DNA from: Akkermansia sp. | Lineage (GTDB): Bacteria; Verrucomicrobiota; Verrucomicrobiia; Verrucomicrobiales; Akkermansiaceae | Assembly: GCA_017398355.1 (NCBI GenBank) | Contig: JAFQGD010000025.1 | Location: forward strand, 23,662 to 87,661 | DNA length: 64,000 nt | Direction of reading: 5' to 3' | In this document: positions 7,970 to 17,413 of the stretch, in pieces | Layout of the letters: every line of letters starts with the position of its first letter | Numbering within the stretch: position 1 is the first letter of the stretch | Position numbers and translations under genes: made by a program | Notes under the pieces: model-generated | Database searches by the model: none | What the model was told of the DNA's origin: nothing | Seen by the model: only the letters and a program-made list of their open reading frames with translations

Positions 7970-10336
7970 ATGAAACCTCGACTTTCACGCTCCCTGCGGC
8001 GCATCTTGGCAGGTATTGTTGTCTGCGGGCATACAGCCTTTGCAGCGAGTCTCGATTGGAATGGCTCTGCCGACAATCATGTATGGAACACGAACACGGA
8101 TAACGAAATCTGGCAGAGTGGCGGTGCAAATGCCGCTTTTGCCGCCGGGGATGATGTGACCTTCGTGAGCACGACCGGTACCCCGGATGCTACCGTCATC
8201 ATTGATAGCGATATTCAGGCCGGCACGGTGGATGTGGCGGGGGATTACACGTTCAATGCCTCGGCTCCGGCTTCCGTTAGCGCTGTGTTTGGCGGCACCG
8301 GCAGCCTTACCAAGAGCGGAGAATCTCCGTTGATGCTGAATTCAACCGGTGCTTCTGCCGGGGTAAGCCTTGCTGTGGCATCCGGGGAGTTGTCTCTGGG
8401 TGGCAATGCTGCATACAACGGAGCAACGGTCGGCACCGGAAGCACACTGATAGTGGCAGAAGGGGCAGATGTCCGCTTTGCAGGGGCTTCCTTGGAGGCT
8501 GTAGCAGAGAGCAGTTCCATCAATGTGGAAGGTATGCTTACGGCTGATGTAGCAGCTCAAGTCAACACCTTGAACAATTCCGGTACAAGCACGTTCAACG
8601 GGGCATTAAATGCCGGTACCGTGGAAAATACAGGCAGTTTGAACATCAACGAGGATTCTTCCATTTCCTCCTTGAGCGGAACCGGTTCTTTGGATGTTGC
8701 GGCGGATAAAACTTTGATGCTGGAGGATGATGCCACGGTGGGAAAGTTGAACAACGCGGGGAGTATCTCCGCGAGCAACTCCGTGCAGCTCAGCGAGAGT
8801 ACCTCGAATGGTGGTACAATTTCTGCCGATACTCTGAGTCTGGTTGGTGAAGATTCATTCACAGCCGTGGCGGCTCGTCATCTCGTGTTCCGTGGCCCGG
8901 TTCCCACTCTTTCTGCGGCTTCGCTGAGCGGAGTAGATGCCGCGCTGGATGTAAACTTGGAGCAAGTGGTTCGCGGCTCCGGCGACTATACTCTTGCCAC
9001 GACCACCAACCTGGCCCCCGGTACGTATACGCTTACTCAAGAAACGATTGAGCGTGAATTGTATTGGGGTTATAACGCCACCTTGGAACAGCGCGGGAAC
9101 AATCTTGTCATGGTTTTGGACTCGGCCGATGCCAATTACTTTGGCCGCAACGTACGCTCGGCAAATGCCAAGGCCGGTGCGCGGTTGTTGGATGCCGCCT
9201 TTGGGCAGATAGACCCGCAAACTCAGGCAAACCGTGCTACGCATCCGGATCTGGCCGGTGTGATGGATGCTTTGGATGAATACATTGCGAATGGTAATCA
9301 TAAAGGTGTCAGCAAAGTGGCTACGGCTGTGTCCGGCGCTGCGGTGACGGCTATGGGAGCTGCCTGGCGAAACCAAATGGAACGCCAACTGCGCGCTATC
9401 CGCAATCGTACAACAACACTGAGCGGCGGTATGCCCTGCGAGCAAGTGGTGGACCCCAAGGGCGAGCGCTGCCCCACGCCTCCTTATACCGTATGGGCCA
9501 ATGCGGAAATTGATTACCAGCACTTGGATAACAATGGCACCGAGCCGGGATATAAGCTGAACAGCATTGGTGGTACTGTCGGCTTTGCCGCCGAGACATC
9601 TGATGATATGATGCTGGGGGCCGCCTTTACCGGCATGGCCGGCAGATTGCGTACCAAAGGCTCCGGTAGCGATGCCTCCGGGGATTTGGATGCCTACTAT
9701 GCCAGCGTCTTTGCCCGCAAGGAGAATGGCTGCGTGACTCATACCCTCGTGGGTACCGTCGGCTTTGCCGATGCCATGCTGAAACGCCATGTCAGCTACC
9801 CGGGCGGTTCATACGCAACCAAAGGTAAGGCAGATGGCATTGGTTACGGCGTGATGTATGAGGTAGCCCGCACCTACCGCATGAATCCGGAGTACATGGC
9901 CAACGCTTGGTGGCAGCCCGTCTTCAATGTGGCTTATGTGCATAGTAGCATGGATGGCTTCACCGAAACGGGCTCTGATGCGGCGCTGCGTGTGGGCAAG
10001 CAGGACCGCAACAATGTCATCTTCGGTTTGGGGGCTCGCATGCAAACACAAGTGGACCACGAATGGCTCAACCGCTCGGCTGTGTGGGAAATGCGCATGC
10101 TGGGCAAGGCTACTGCCGGTACACGCCGCCAGAAGGCAAATGTGAGCATTCCCGGTGTGGAGCGCTCTGCCGGGGTGCGTGGGGCGGAAGAAGGTGTAGT
10201 AGGCTTGGAGCTGGGAATTGGTATGACCATGCCTGTGGCACCCGGCTGTGGCTCCATCTTCATGGATTGCTCTGCTGAGTTTGCCAATAACTATAGCGCA
10301 GTAAACGGAGTTTTGGGCTACAGGGTTGATTTCTGA
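7970..10336 (+). CDS. autotransporter with C-terminal beta-barrel
   Basis: 788 residues. A basic signal peptide (about 1-25, cleaved near TAFA-ASLDW) is followed by a passenger rich in G, S, T and A (to about 480) and a type Va autotransporter beta-barrel (about 500-788). Barrel evidence: alternating strands such as YTVWANAEIDYQHL, SIGGTVGFAAE and MMLGAAFTGMAG, and a terminal strand ending LGYRVDF with the C-terminal Phe. The passenger opens with a module (two spaced Trp, then F-x-x-G-D-D-V-T-F, then GTVDVAGDYTF) that also recurs in the giant protein at 58381. It should be surface-displayed; passenger function is unknown. It lies 204 bp from the divergent pheA. Confidence 0.9.
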   Translation: MKPRLSRSLRRILAGIVVCGHTAFAASLDWNGSADNHVWNTNTDNEIWQSGGANAAFAAGDDVTFVSTTGTPDATVIIDSDIQAGTVDVAGDYTFNASAPASVSAVFGGTGSLTKSGESPLMLNSTGASAGVSLAVASGELSLGGNAAYNGATVGTGSTLIVAEGADVRFAGASLEAVAESSSINVEGMLTADVAAQVNTLNNSGTSTFNGALNAGTVENTGSLNINEDSSISSLSGTGSLDVAADKTLMLEDDATVGKLNNAGSISASNSVQLSESTSNGGTISADTLSLVGEDSFTAVAARHLVFRGPVPTLSAASLSGVDAALDVNLEQVVRGSGDYTLATTTNLAPGTYTLTQETIERELYWGYNATLEQRGNNLVMVLDSADANYFGRNVRSANAKAGARLLDAAFGQIDPQTQANRATHPDLAGVMDALDEYIANGNHKGVSKVATAVSGAAVTAMGAAWRNQMERQLRAIRNRTTTLSGGMPCEQVVDPKGERCPTPPYTVWANAEIDYQHLDNNGTEPGYKLNSIGGTVGFAAETSDDMMLGAAFTGMAGRLRTKGSGSDASGDLDAYYASVFARKENGCVTHTLVGTVGFADAMLKRHVSYPGGSYATKGKADGIGYGVMYEVARTYRMNPEYMANAWWQPVFNVAYVHSSMDGFTETGSDAALRVGKQDRNNVIFGLGARMQTQVDHEWLNRSAVWEMRMLGKATAGTRRQKANVSIPGVERSAGVRGAEEGVVGLELGIGMTMPVAPGCGSIFMDCSAEFANNYSAVNGVLGYRVDF

Positions 10337-10337
10337 C

Positions 10338-10365
10338 TTGACCCCGGCGCACGGAGTGGTAGCAT
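10338..10365 (+). promoter_or_regulatory. promoter of the DUF4011 helicase, leaderless layout
   Basis: TTGACC (10338-10343), 16 bp, TAGCAT (10360-10365). The expected transcription start coincides with the ATG at 10372. The promoter begins right after the autotransporter stop. Confidence 0.5.
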
Positions 10366-10371
10366 GGGGGT

Positions 10372-13300
10372 ATGAGTACCCCTGACAGCCATCCTGCCGC
10401 CCCGAATTCTGCACAAACAAACGCTCCCGATGCCTCTGCACCGGGGGCGCTTGTATCGCGTTTCGATGTGTGGCAGCGCCATTTGCTGGATTTGTCGCTG
10501 CGCAACAATATGCTGAGCGCGCGCATAGAACGCAGCCAGATTGAGCTTGTGTTGCCGGATCTGGCCTCCTTTGAAGATGCGCTTGCGGATAACAAAACAT
10601 TCGAGCTGAAAGGGTTGCCGGAGGATGCGAAGCTGCCGGAGGATAAGACAGAAGCCCAAACGTACCTGCAGGGGGAGGCGGAGCGTATGTTCCGCAAGCA
10701 TGCCTTGCTCTGTCTTTCCGGGGGGCGCTTGCCGGTGCCACGCCGTGTGCAGAAGCTTTACCGCGACGCCCGGCGCGATTTGGAGGAGCTGGGCAGCAAC
10801 ACCTTGTATGTGGCAGTGGGCTTTTTGCGCTGGAAGCGCCCGGCAGAGAAAGAGGCCTCCCACTTGGCGCCGCTCTTGCTGGTACCTGTGAGCCTGAGCC
10901 GCACACAGCAAGGATACCGCCTGCGCAGTGCGGAGGGTGAGAGCCGCATCAACCTTACCTTGCTGGAGCTGTTGCGCCAGGAGTTTGATGTCTCCATGCC
11001 GGAATTGGAAGGCGAATTACCTCATGATGAGCATGGGTTGGATTTCCGCCGTATCTTGGAAATTGTGCGTGCTGCCATTGGTAAGTTCACAGAATGGCAG
11101 GTGGAGGAGCGCTGCTCCCTTGGCATTTTCTCATTTGCCAAGTATTTGATGTGGCGGGATATGATGGAGCGTCGCGAGGCGCTTATGCAAAATGCTGTAG
11201 TGGGGCATATTGCCGAAAAATCACGCGGTGCATTCCCCGGGCCACAGGGATTCCCCACGGTGCTGGAGATGGAAAAGAACCTGCACCCATCAGCATTGTG
11301 CGCCCCCTTGTCCTACGATTCCTCGCAGCTTTCCGCTGTTTTGGCGGCAGCAGAGGGCAAGAGCTTTGTGCTTATTGGGCCTCCCGGTACCGGCAAAAGC
11401 CAAACGATTGCCAACATGGTGGCCCAATGCTTGGCCACCGGCAAGAGCGTGCTCTTTGTGGCAGAAAAATCCGCAGCCCTCAACGTTGTGTACAACCGTC
11501 TGCGCAAGGTCGGTCTGGGGGATTTTTGCTTGGAGCTGCACTCCAACAAAGCCTCTCGTGGCGAGGTGCTGCGTCAGTTCGCCGCTGTGCGGGATATGGT
11601 GGATAGCTTTGATGCCGGCGAGTGGAAAGAAAAAGCGGATTCCATGGAGGAAAGCCGGCGTGTGCTGCAAAATCTGCCTGCTGCATTGCATGCACGCCGG
11701 GAAGATGGTATATCCCTTTGTTCCCACATTGCAACGGCCTTGTCTTCCCCTCAAGTACCGCGCATTCCTGCCGCCAAGGATGAGCCGGCAGAGCAGGATT
11801 ATGTGGCCCGGTTGAAGCAGAGTGCAGGCCGCTTGGCCGCTGCCGCTGCCCCTGTGGCGGCTTTGTTTGGCACGCCCTGCATGCTGCTTGCCATGCCTCC
11901 ATCTGCCACGGAGGCCGATTATGCCACGCTGGAGAGCGCTCTGCAGGATTGGGCTCAAAGCAGCTCTGCGTTGGTTGAGGCACGTCGCGAGTTGATGTCC
12001 TCGTTGGGCCTTGCTTTGCCGCAGGAAATGCAGGGGCTGGATATGCTCACCGAAACTCTACCGCAATTCGTCTCTTGCTTGGGGCGCTGCCGGGCTGAGG
12101 CTTCTGCTCCCGTGGCGTATGAAGACATAGCGCCCTTGGTGGAGTCATACACCGCCGCGCGGGCCAAGCTGTCCGTGCCATACCCGGAGGATGCGGAGCT
12201 GAGCCCGGAATTGCCCACATTGTATGCAGAGTGGAAAGCCGCCACCCTATCGTGGGCCTTGCCTCGCTGGTGGAAGAGCCGCAAAGTGGAAAAATCGCTG
12301 CGGATACTGTCCTTTACCCGCGAAAAAATGGATTGCGGGGGCGATTTGGCTGCACTGTTGGCCATGAAAAAGGCCCGAGAAACCTGGGAAAGTGTGTTGA
12401 CCGGGCGTGCAGTCGCCGCTTTGCCGACAAACGCTTATGCTACAGCTTTGCAACGCTGGCAAGCAGGCCGCTCCCGCTTGTTGCAGCTCCGCTGTGTGGA
12501 GCAAGCCGGGCAGATTCCTGCTGCACCTGATGCGGTGGCGCCATTTGCAAATGCCTTGTTGGACAATCGAAAACTGTGGCGCGATGTTGCCCTGTGGCGC
12601 GATGCCGCTACAGCCGCCCGCAGCACCGGCATGGCAGAACTACCCGCCTGGCTGGAGGCGGGCACATGCACCCCGGCACAGTTGGCAGAAACGGCTCTTG
12701 TCAACCATGCCTGGCGGCGTGCTTCCTCTATTATCGCCTCCGGTTCGTCCCTTGCCGGGTTCTCTGCTGCTCTTTATGAACATGAAATGGCGGATTTTGA
12801 CCGCACGGATTCCGCCATGCTCAAGCTGGCCGGGGAAAATGTGCGCTCCGTTCTCTACCACCGCGCGCAGCAGATTGCTCGCCCGGAATACCGCGAGGAG
12901 CTCAACACCTTGCAGCGCGAGCTTAGCAAACAACGTGGCCATATGCCCTTGCGCCGCCTCCTGGAGTCCATGCCCCGCATCCTGCCTTTGCTCAAACCCT
13001 GCATGCTGATGAGCCCACTCTCTGCCTCTCAGTACTTGGGGGCCGGGCGGGAGCCATTTGATGTGGTCATCTTCGACGAAGCCTCCCAGATTCCGGTGTG
13101 GGATGCCATTGGGGCCATTGCTCGTGGGCGCAGTGCCGTCATCGTGGGCGATCCTCGCCAAATGCCGCCCACCAGCTTCTTTGCCCGCCAAAAAGCAGAG
13201 GATGATCCGGAGGATGATTCTGCTGTGGAGAAAGATATGGAAAGCATTCTTGATGAATGTATTGCCTGTGGCGTGCCGCAGTTGAAGCTGCGTTGGCATT

Positions 13301-14877
13301 ACCGCTCCCGCTCAGAAAACCTCATTGCTTTCTCCAACAAGCAGTACTATGAGGGGCAGCTTGTTACCTTCCCGAGCCCGGCCACCAAGGATGCCGCTCT
13401 CCAATACCACGCCATTGACGGTGTGTATGAAAAAGGAAGCTCCCGCACCAACCCGGCAGAAGCGCGCGCCTTGGTAGACCATGTGATTGCCACCCTCAAG
13501 TCCCCCGGTTTTGTCTACAATGAAATGACAAGCATAGGCATTGTTACCTTCAACATTCAGCAGCAGGAGCTCATTGCAGATATGCTGGATGAAGCACGCG
13601 CGGCAGATGCATCGCTGGAACCCTTCTTCGATGAAAACCTGAGCGAAGCCGTCTTTGTGAAGAATCTTGAAAGTGTGCAGGGGGATGAGCGCGGTGTCAT
13701 CTACTTCTCCACCACTTTTGGCCCGGATGCCACCGGGGCTGTTTCTATGAACTTTGGCCCGCTCAACCAGCAAGGCGGGGAGCGCCGCCTCAACGTGGCC
13801 ATCACCCGCTCTCGCGCCGGTATGCATGTGTTCTCCTCTTTGCGCCCGGAGATGATAGACCTCTCCCGCACCTCTGCCCGCGGTGTGGCAGATTTGCGCG
13901 GCTTCTTGGAGTGGAGTCGTCTCGGTAGCTCCGGTTCTTTGGCTGCGGCTTCTTCATGCAGCAAGTTCGGGGATGTGGTGGCATCTGCACTTTCCCGCCG
14001 TGGGTGGACCTGCCACAAAGGTGTCGGCGTGAGCGACCAACGCATCGAACTCGCCGTAGTGCACCCCGAACACCCCGAAACATACCTAGCCGCCATCGCT
14101 ACCGATAGCGTGGAATCCGACATCTCTACCCGCGACCGTTTGAAGCTTCGCGATAGCGTCCTTGGTGGCCTGGGGTGGGATTTGATTCGCACTTGGGTGC
14201 TGGATTGGTGGCACCGCCCGGAGGATTCGGCCGATAACTTGGATGCCCGCCTGCGGGAGATTGTGGAACGGGGGCCGCGCCCGCGCACCGAATACCCGGA
14301 TTTGATTAAAACAGCCCCTGCCACTAGCGAGGCAGAGCAGCCGGTTTCCCCTGCGGCAGCGGCTCCGGCAGAGCTCCCCCAAGCTGCTCCGTACCGTTGC
14401 TATGGCCGCTCCGTAAAGGACCCGAGCAGTTTGCAGGAAGGCTCGCTTTATAAGCATGTGCTGGAAGCGGTTCGCATTGAGGGGCCTCTCACTCTTAATC
14501 GCTTATGTGTGGCGCTTTGTGCCAACCCCACCCCGGCACTCTGTGGCCGCGTGTCCACGGCCATTGCCCCCATGCTCGAATCGCTGGTGCAGGAGGGGAG
14601 CCTTTTGCGCGAATGGCAGCCCGATGGTCTGGGCGAGCAGGCCGTGTTCCGCCTCCCCGAACAGCCGGCGGTGCGCCTCCGCGAGCGTGGGGAGCGAGAG
14701 TGGGACGAAATACCCCCTGCGGAAATCCGTACCGTTGCAGAGCAGGTGCGCCGCGCCAACAGTTGCTTTGCCGGCTCAGATGCCCACATCAAAGCAACGG
14801 CTCATTTCTTCGGTGCATCCCGCCTCAGCCCACGCATTGCCGAGCACATCGCCCGCATCATCTCCCTGCCGAGCTAA
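10372..14877 (+). CDS. DUF4011/superfamily I helicase with degenerate nuclease domain
   Basis: 1501 residues. Order: DUF4011 (about 30-210, FDVWQRHLLDLSLRNNMLSA); a superfamily I helicase split by a large insert, with Walker A GPPGTGKSQ near 336-344, Walker B DEAS near 901-904, GDPRQMPPT, and C-terminal motifs LRWHYRSR, QGDERGVIYFSTT and NVAITRSRAGMHVF; a Vsr/MTES_1575-type nuclease region (about 1193-1285); and a DUF3320 C-terminus. Family members occur as housekeeping-like orphans and in antiphage systems (DUF4011-helicase-Vsr architecture). In the nuclease region the usual IE-x-DG reads IATDS and IDLAV reads IELAV, while the flanking RDR and GW-x-x-x-R-x-W motifs survive, so cleavage activity may be lost. 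Monocistronic, convergent with menA. Confidence 0.88.
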   Translation: MSTPDSHPAAPNSAQTNAPDASAPGALVSRFDVWQRHLLDLSLRNNMLSARIERSQIELVLPDLASFEDALADNKTFELKGLPEDAKLPEDKTEAQTYLQGEAERMFRKHALLCLSGGRLPVPRRVQKLYRDARRDLEELGSNTLYVAVGFLRWKRPAEKEASHLAPLLLVPVSLSRTQQGYRLRSAEGESRINLTLLELLRQEFDVSMPELEGELPHDEHGLDFRRILEIVRAAIGKFTEWQVEERCSLGIFSFAKYLMWRDMMERREALMQNAVVGHIAEKSRGAFPGPQGFPTVLEMEKNLHPSALCAPLSYDSSQLSAVLAAAEGKSFVLIGPPGTGKSQTIANMVAQCLATGKSVLFVAEKSAALNVVYNRLRKVGLGDFCLELHSNKASRGEVLRQFAAVRDMVDSFDAGEWKEKADSMEESRRVLQNLPAALHARREDGISLCSHIATALSSPQVPRIPAAKDEPAEQDYVARLKQSAGRLAAAAAPVAALFGTPCMLLAMPPSATEADYATLESALQDWAQSSSALVEARRELMSSLGLALPQEMQGLDMLTETLPQFVSCLGRCRAEASAPVAYEDIAPLVESYTAARAKLSVPYPEDAELSPELPTLYAEWKAATLSWALPRWWKSRKVEKSLRILSFTREKMDCGGDLAALLAMKKARETWESVLTGRAVAALPTNAYATALQRWQAGRSRLLQLRCVEQAGQIPAAPDAVAPFANALLDNRKLWRDVALWRDAATAARSTGMAELPAWLEAGTCTPAQLAETALVNHAWRRASSIIASGSSLAGFSAALYEHEMADFDRTDSAMLKLAGENVRSVLYHRAQQIARPEYREELNTLQRELSKQRGHMPLRRLLESMPRILPLLKPCMLMSPLSASQYLGAGREPFDVVIFDEASQIPVWDAIGAIARGRSAVIVGDPRQMPPTSFFARQKAEDDPEDDSAVEKDMESILDECIACGVPQLKLRWHYRSRSENLIAFSNKQYYEGQLVTFPSPATKDAALQYHAIDGVYEKGSSRTNPAEARALVDHVIATLKSPGFVYNEMTSIGIVTFNIQQQELIADMLDEARAADASLEPFFDENLSEAVFVKNLESVQGDERGVIYFSTTFGPDATGAVSMNFGPLNQQGGERRLNVAITRSRAGMHVFSSLRPEMIDLSRTSARGVADLRGFLEWSRLGSSGSLAAASSCSKFGDVVASALSRRGWTCHKGVGVSDQRIELAVVHPEHPETYLAAIATDSVESDISTRDRLKLRDSVLGGLGWDLIRTWVLDWWHRPEDSADNLDARLREIVERGPRPRTEYPDLIKTAPATSEAEQPVSPAAAAPAELPQAAPYRCYGRSVKDPSSLQEGSLYKHVLEAVRIEGPLTLNRLCVALCANPTPALCGRVSTAIAPMLESLVQEGSLLREWQPDGLGEQAVFRLPEQPAVRLRERGEREWDEIPPAEIRTVAEQVRRANSCFAGSDAHIKATAHFFGASRLSPRIAEHIARIISLPS

Positions 14878-14897
14878 GACGGCGGCAGGGGGCTGCT

Positions 14898-15809
14898 TTA
14901 GCCCAAGGTGAGGGCGGTTAGGAAAAGAATCATGTGCAGGGAGGAGAGCCCCAGCAGCACATTCATACGCTTGTCTGCCGGGGTGCGGGAAAGCTTCAGC
15001 ATGATGAAGCCGCCCAGTACAATGGCTGCCAGCCAGCAGAGATTCCAGTTCACCCCGGGCAGGAAAAAGGCAGTCTGCTTGAGGGTGGCATACGGGGCCA
15101 CCAAGAAAGCCATGGCGAGGCCGCGAGCGCGTTTTTCCCCTAAGCGGACGGCGAGTGTGCGCTTGCCGGTGGTGGCATCTTCCTTGCGGTCGCGGATGTT
15201 GTTGACCTCAATCAAGAGGCAGGAAAGCAGCCCGCATTGTATCCCCACGATAAAGGCGGCTCCGTAGATGGGGAGAAGAACCTCTTGCCACCCTATTTGC
15301 ACAAACACAGTGCCCGCCACTGCCACCAGCCCAAAAAAGAGCAGCACAAAAAGCTCCCCTAAACCATGGTAGGCCAAGGGGTAGGGCCCCCCGGTGTAGC
15401 AATAGGCGCATATCATGCAGGGTATGCCAATAGCTATGATAACCCATCCCTGCGCCAGGATGAGCGGCAAACTAAGCACGGCGGCGGCGGCCAGAAAGGC
15501 ACACCCCCAGAGCTTGACGGCAAGCGCGCTCATATCCCCGCTGGCGGTGATGCGGCGCGGCCCTTGCCGCTTGGCTGTATCCGCATGGTGGGTGGCATCC
15601 AGTGAGTCATTGAAAAGGTTGCAGGCTATTTGGATGCACATACAGCTCAGCGCCGTGAATAGTGCCAACTGCCAATCAAGCCTTATTCCGAATTCCGGTG
15701 CAAATTGCTGGAATTTCCACACAATCATGCAGCCGGCCCATACTGCCACGAGCCCGGCCGGCAGGGTCTTGGGGCGGGCGGCGAGAAAGAGTGCTTGTAT
15801 CTTATTCAT
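14898..15809 (-). CDS. menA: 1,4-dihydroxy-2-naphthoate polyprenyltransferase
   Basis: UbiA-family membrane prenyltransferase that attaches the isoprenoid tail during menaquinone synthesis. 303 residues, about eight to nine hydrophobic segments. First Asp-rich motif: CNLFNDSLDATHHAD, followed by KRQGPRRITASG. Second motif: VNNIRDRKEDATTGKRTLAVRLG, which is characteristic of MenA rather than UbiA. Its start overlaps the DUF3820 stop by four bases. Menaquinone respiration is implied; no other men genes are in the window. Confidence 0.93.
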   Translation of the reverse strand: MNKIQALFLAARPKTLPAGLVAVWAGCMIVWKFQQFAPEFGIRLDWQLALFTALSCMCIQIACNLFNDSLDATHHADTAKRQGPRRITASGDMSALAVKLWGCAFLAAAAVLSLPLILAQGWVIIAIGIPCMICAYCYTGGPYPLAYHGLGELFVLLFFGLVAVAGTVFVQIGWQEVLLPIYGAAFIVGIQCGLLSCLLIEVNNIRDRKEDATTGKRTLAVRLGEKRARGLAMAFLVAPYATLKQTAFFLPGVNWNLCWLAAIVLGGFIMLKLSRTPADKRMNVLLGLSSLHMILFLTALTLG

Positions 15810-16102
15810 TTTTTTCGGGGAAATTTACGTCGGCCGCCGTTCGCGGCGCGAAAAGGCTCGAACAGTCTGTCCAAACCGCTATTTTTGATGAGAAGCGTTT
15901 GTTCCATGAGGCGGCCAAGCTTTCCTTTGGGCCAGCCGCGTTGCCAAAACCAATCAAGGTACTCCGTAGGCAAATCCATGAGGGGGCAGCCCTGTGGCGG
16001 GTAATGCGCGGGGCCATACATGCCGTAGGGCATGTGCATGGCGGCTATCTCTGCCAGCAGCGCGCGCAAATCCTCCGCTCCGGGGATGGGGGCTTCCTCC
16101 AT
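15806..16102 (-). CDS. DUF3820 family small protein
   Basis: 98 residues. MPYGMYG, PLMDLPTEYLDWFWQRGWPKGKLG and the closing LDRLFEPF match the DUF3820 family (sometimes called putative quorum-sensing-regulated virulence factor). The molecular function is unknown to me. It sits between pyrC (12-bp gap) and menA (ATGA overlap), so it is co-transcribed with them. The C-terminal tail is basic (GGRRKFPRKK). Confidence 0.85.
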   Translation of the reverse strand: MEEAPIPGAEDLRALLAEIAAMHMPYGMYGPAHYPPQGCPLMDLPTEYLDWFWQRGWPKGKLGRLMEQTLLIKNSGLDRLFEPFRAANGGRRKFPRKK

Positions 16103-16114
16103 GGTATCGCAATA

Positions 16115-17125
16115 TCAGTCTTTCTTGATGCTCCAGGCAATCTCCGCCCCGGCATACATAGGCACCACCTGCTGGCCGAAGCTGCGGTAGCTGGCCGGTA
16201 CCTGCATGGGGGTATCGGTGAGCGTGATTCGCTTGGGCACCGGGCTAAGCCCAAAAATTCGGCAAGCATTGCCGGAGACAAAATCCTGCAACTTGCCCAG
16301 CGCCCCGTGCTCGGCAAAGAGGGCCGCCAAGCGTGGCAAAGCCAGAGGTGCCGTAAACACACCGGCTGCGCACCCGCAGCACTCCTTCCTGTGCAGGGGG
16401 TGGGGCGCGGAATCGCTGCCGAACATCAACCTGGGGTGGCCATCCAGTGCCGCCTGCAGCAGCGCATCGCGGTCGCCCGGGCGCTTGGCGATAGGCTTGC
16501 AGAAAAGGTGCGGGTTCAAAGCCCCGCCCGCTACATCATCCAGCGTGATGATGAGGTGTTGCAGCGTCACTGTTGCGCAGAGATTCTCGAATTCATCCAG
16601 CAGTTGGAGTGCCGCCGCCGTGGTGATGTGCTCCATGCTGATGCGCAGCTTGGGATAGCGCGTGGCCAAATTGCGGTAGACGGAGAGAAACTCCGCTTCG
16701 CGGTCCATGACAAAACCGTGGCTCTCGCCATGCACCAGCAGCGGTATCCCCATCTCCTCCATCATGCGCAGTGTGCTATCTGCCTCTTCCATGTGGGCAA
16801 TGCCTCCTTCGCTATTCGTTGTGATGCCGGCCGGGTAGAGCTTGAATCCAAAAAACTCCGGCGTCCGGCAGATGGCTTGCAGCCCCGCCTCCGTCTGCGG
16901 CGTGAAAAAGAGCGTCATGTAGCGAGTAAACGCCGCCCCGTCCATTGCCTCCCGGATGCGCGCAGAGTACGCCTCCAGCATCTCCGGCGTTGTTACCGGC
17001 GGTACCAAATTCGGCATGATAACCGCCCCCGCAAAATCGGCAGAAAGCGGGGCTGTCAGTTTCAACATATCACCATCTCTCAGGTGCAAATGCATATCCA
17101 GCGGCGAATCTAGCGTTATCTCCAT
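16115..17125 (-). CDS. pyrC: dihydroorotase, type II
   Basis: Cyclises carbamoyl-aspartate to dihydroorotate in pyrimidine synthesis. 336 residues, the length of the E. coli PyrC class. Metal ligands: DMHLHLRDG at residues 9-17, the carboxylated-lysine strand [25 protein letters not shown], and the late Asp in MFGSDSAPH. First gene of the pyrC-DUF3820-menA operon. The ATG lies 6 bp after its -10 box, so the transcript is probably leaderless. Confidence 0.95.
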   Translation of the reverse strand: MEITLDSPLDMHLHLRDGDMLKLTAPLSADFAGAVIMPNLVPPVTTPEMLEAYSARIREAMDGAAFTRYMTLFFTPQTEAGLQAICRTPEFFGFKLYPAGITTNSEGGIAHMEEADSTLRMMEEMGIPLLVHGESHGFVMDREAEFLSVYRNLATRYPKLRISMEHITTAAALQLLDEFENLCATVTLQHLIITLDDVAGGALNPHLFCKPIAKRPGDRDALLQAALDGHPRLMFGSDSAPHPLHRKECCGCAAGVFTAPLALPRLAALFAEHGALGKLQDFVSGNACRIFGLSPVPKRITLTDTPMQVPASYRSFGQQVVPMYAGAEIAWSIKKD

Positions 17126-17131
17126 GCCCCC

Positions 17132-17160
17132 ATTCTACCATGATTCCCCATTCCTTTCAA
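17132..17160 (-). promoter_or_regulatory. pyrC promoter, leaderless layout
   Basis: On the minus strand: TTGAAA (plus 17155-17160), 17 bp, TAGAAT (plus 17132-17137), then GGGGGC and the ATG. The expected start is at or next to the start codon. Confidence 0.6.
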
Positions 17161-17413
17161 GCTTTACTCCCGCCGCCGAACCGAGCAAATGCTTCAGCCC
17201 GCGCATTTCGACAGAATTGCTACGGCCTTTCTTGCTTGCAACAGTTTCGGTAAATGACCGCTTTTTGTTGCGCTGCTCCGCTTTTTTAGAAAAAATAGCG
17301 ACAAATAAAGCAAAATGCTTGCCAGCATTTCTTTCTTTTGATATTTTAATGATGTTGCTTCTATGGTTGGAATGAAGCGTAATACCAAAAGAAATCAACA
17401 GGAAAGTTGGACC
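17161..17413. other. AT-rich divergent intergenic region
   Basis: No convincing gene. It holds a small perfect stem-loop (AAATGCT, TGCC loop, AGCATTT at 17313-17330) with T-rich sequence on its right, and a weak promoter for the next gene (TTGATA 17338-17343, 18 bp, TATGGT 17362-17367). It marks the left border of the GTPase cluster. Confidence 0.4.

Noticed and set aside
17313..17330. Stem-loop AAATGCT-TGCC-AGCATTT as a terminator
   Set aside because: Only 7 weak base pairs and no gene that needs ending there; kept as a note in the region entry.
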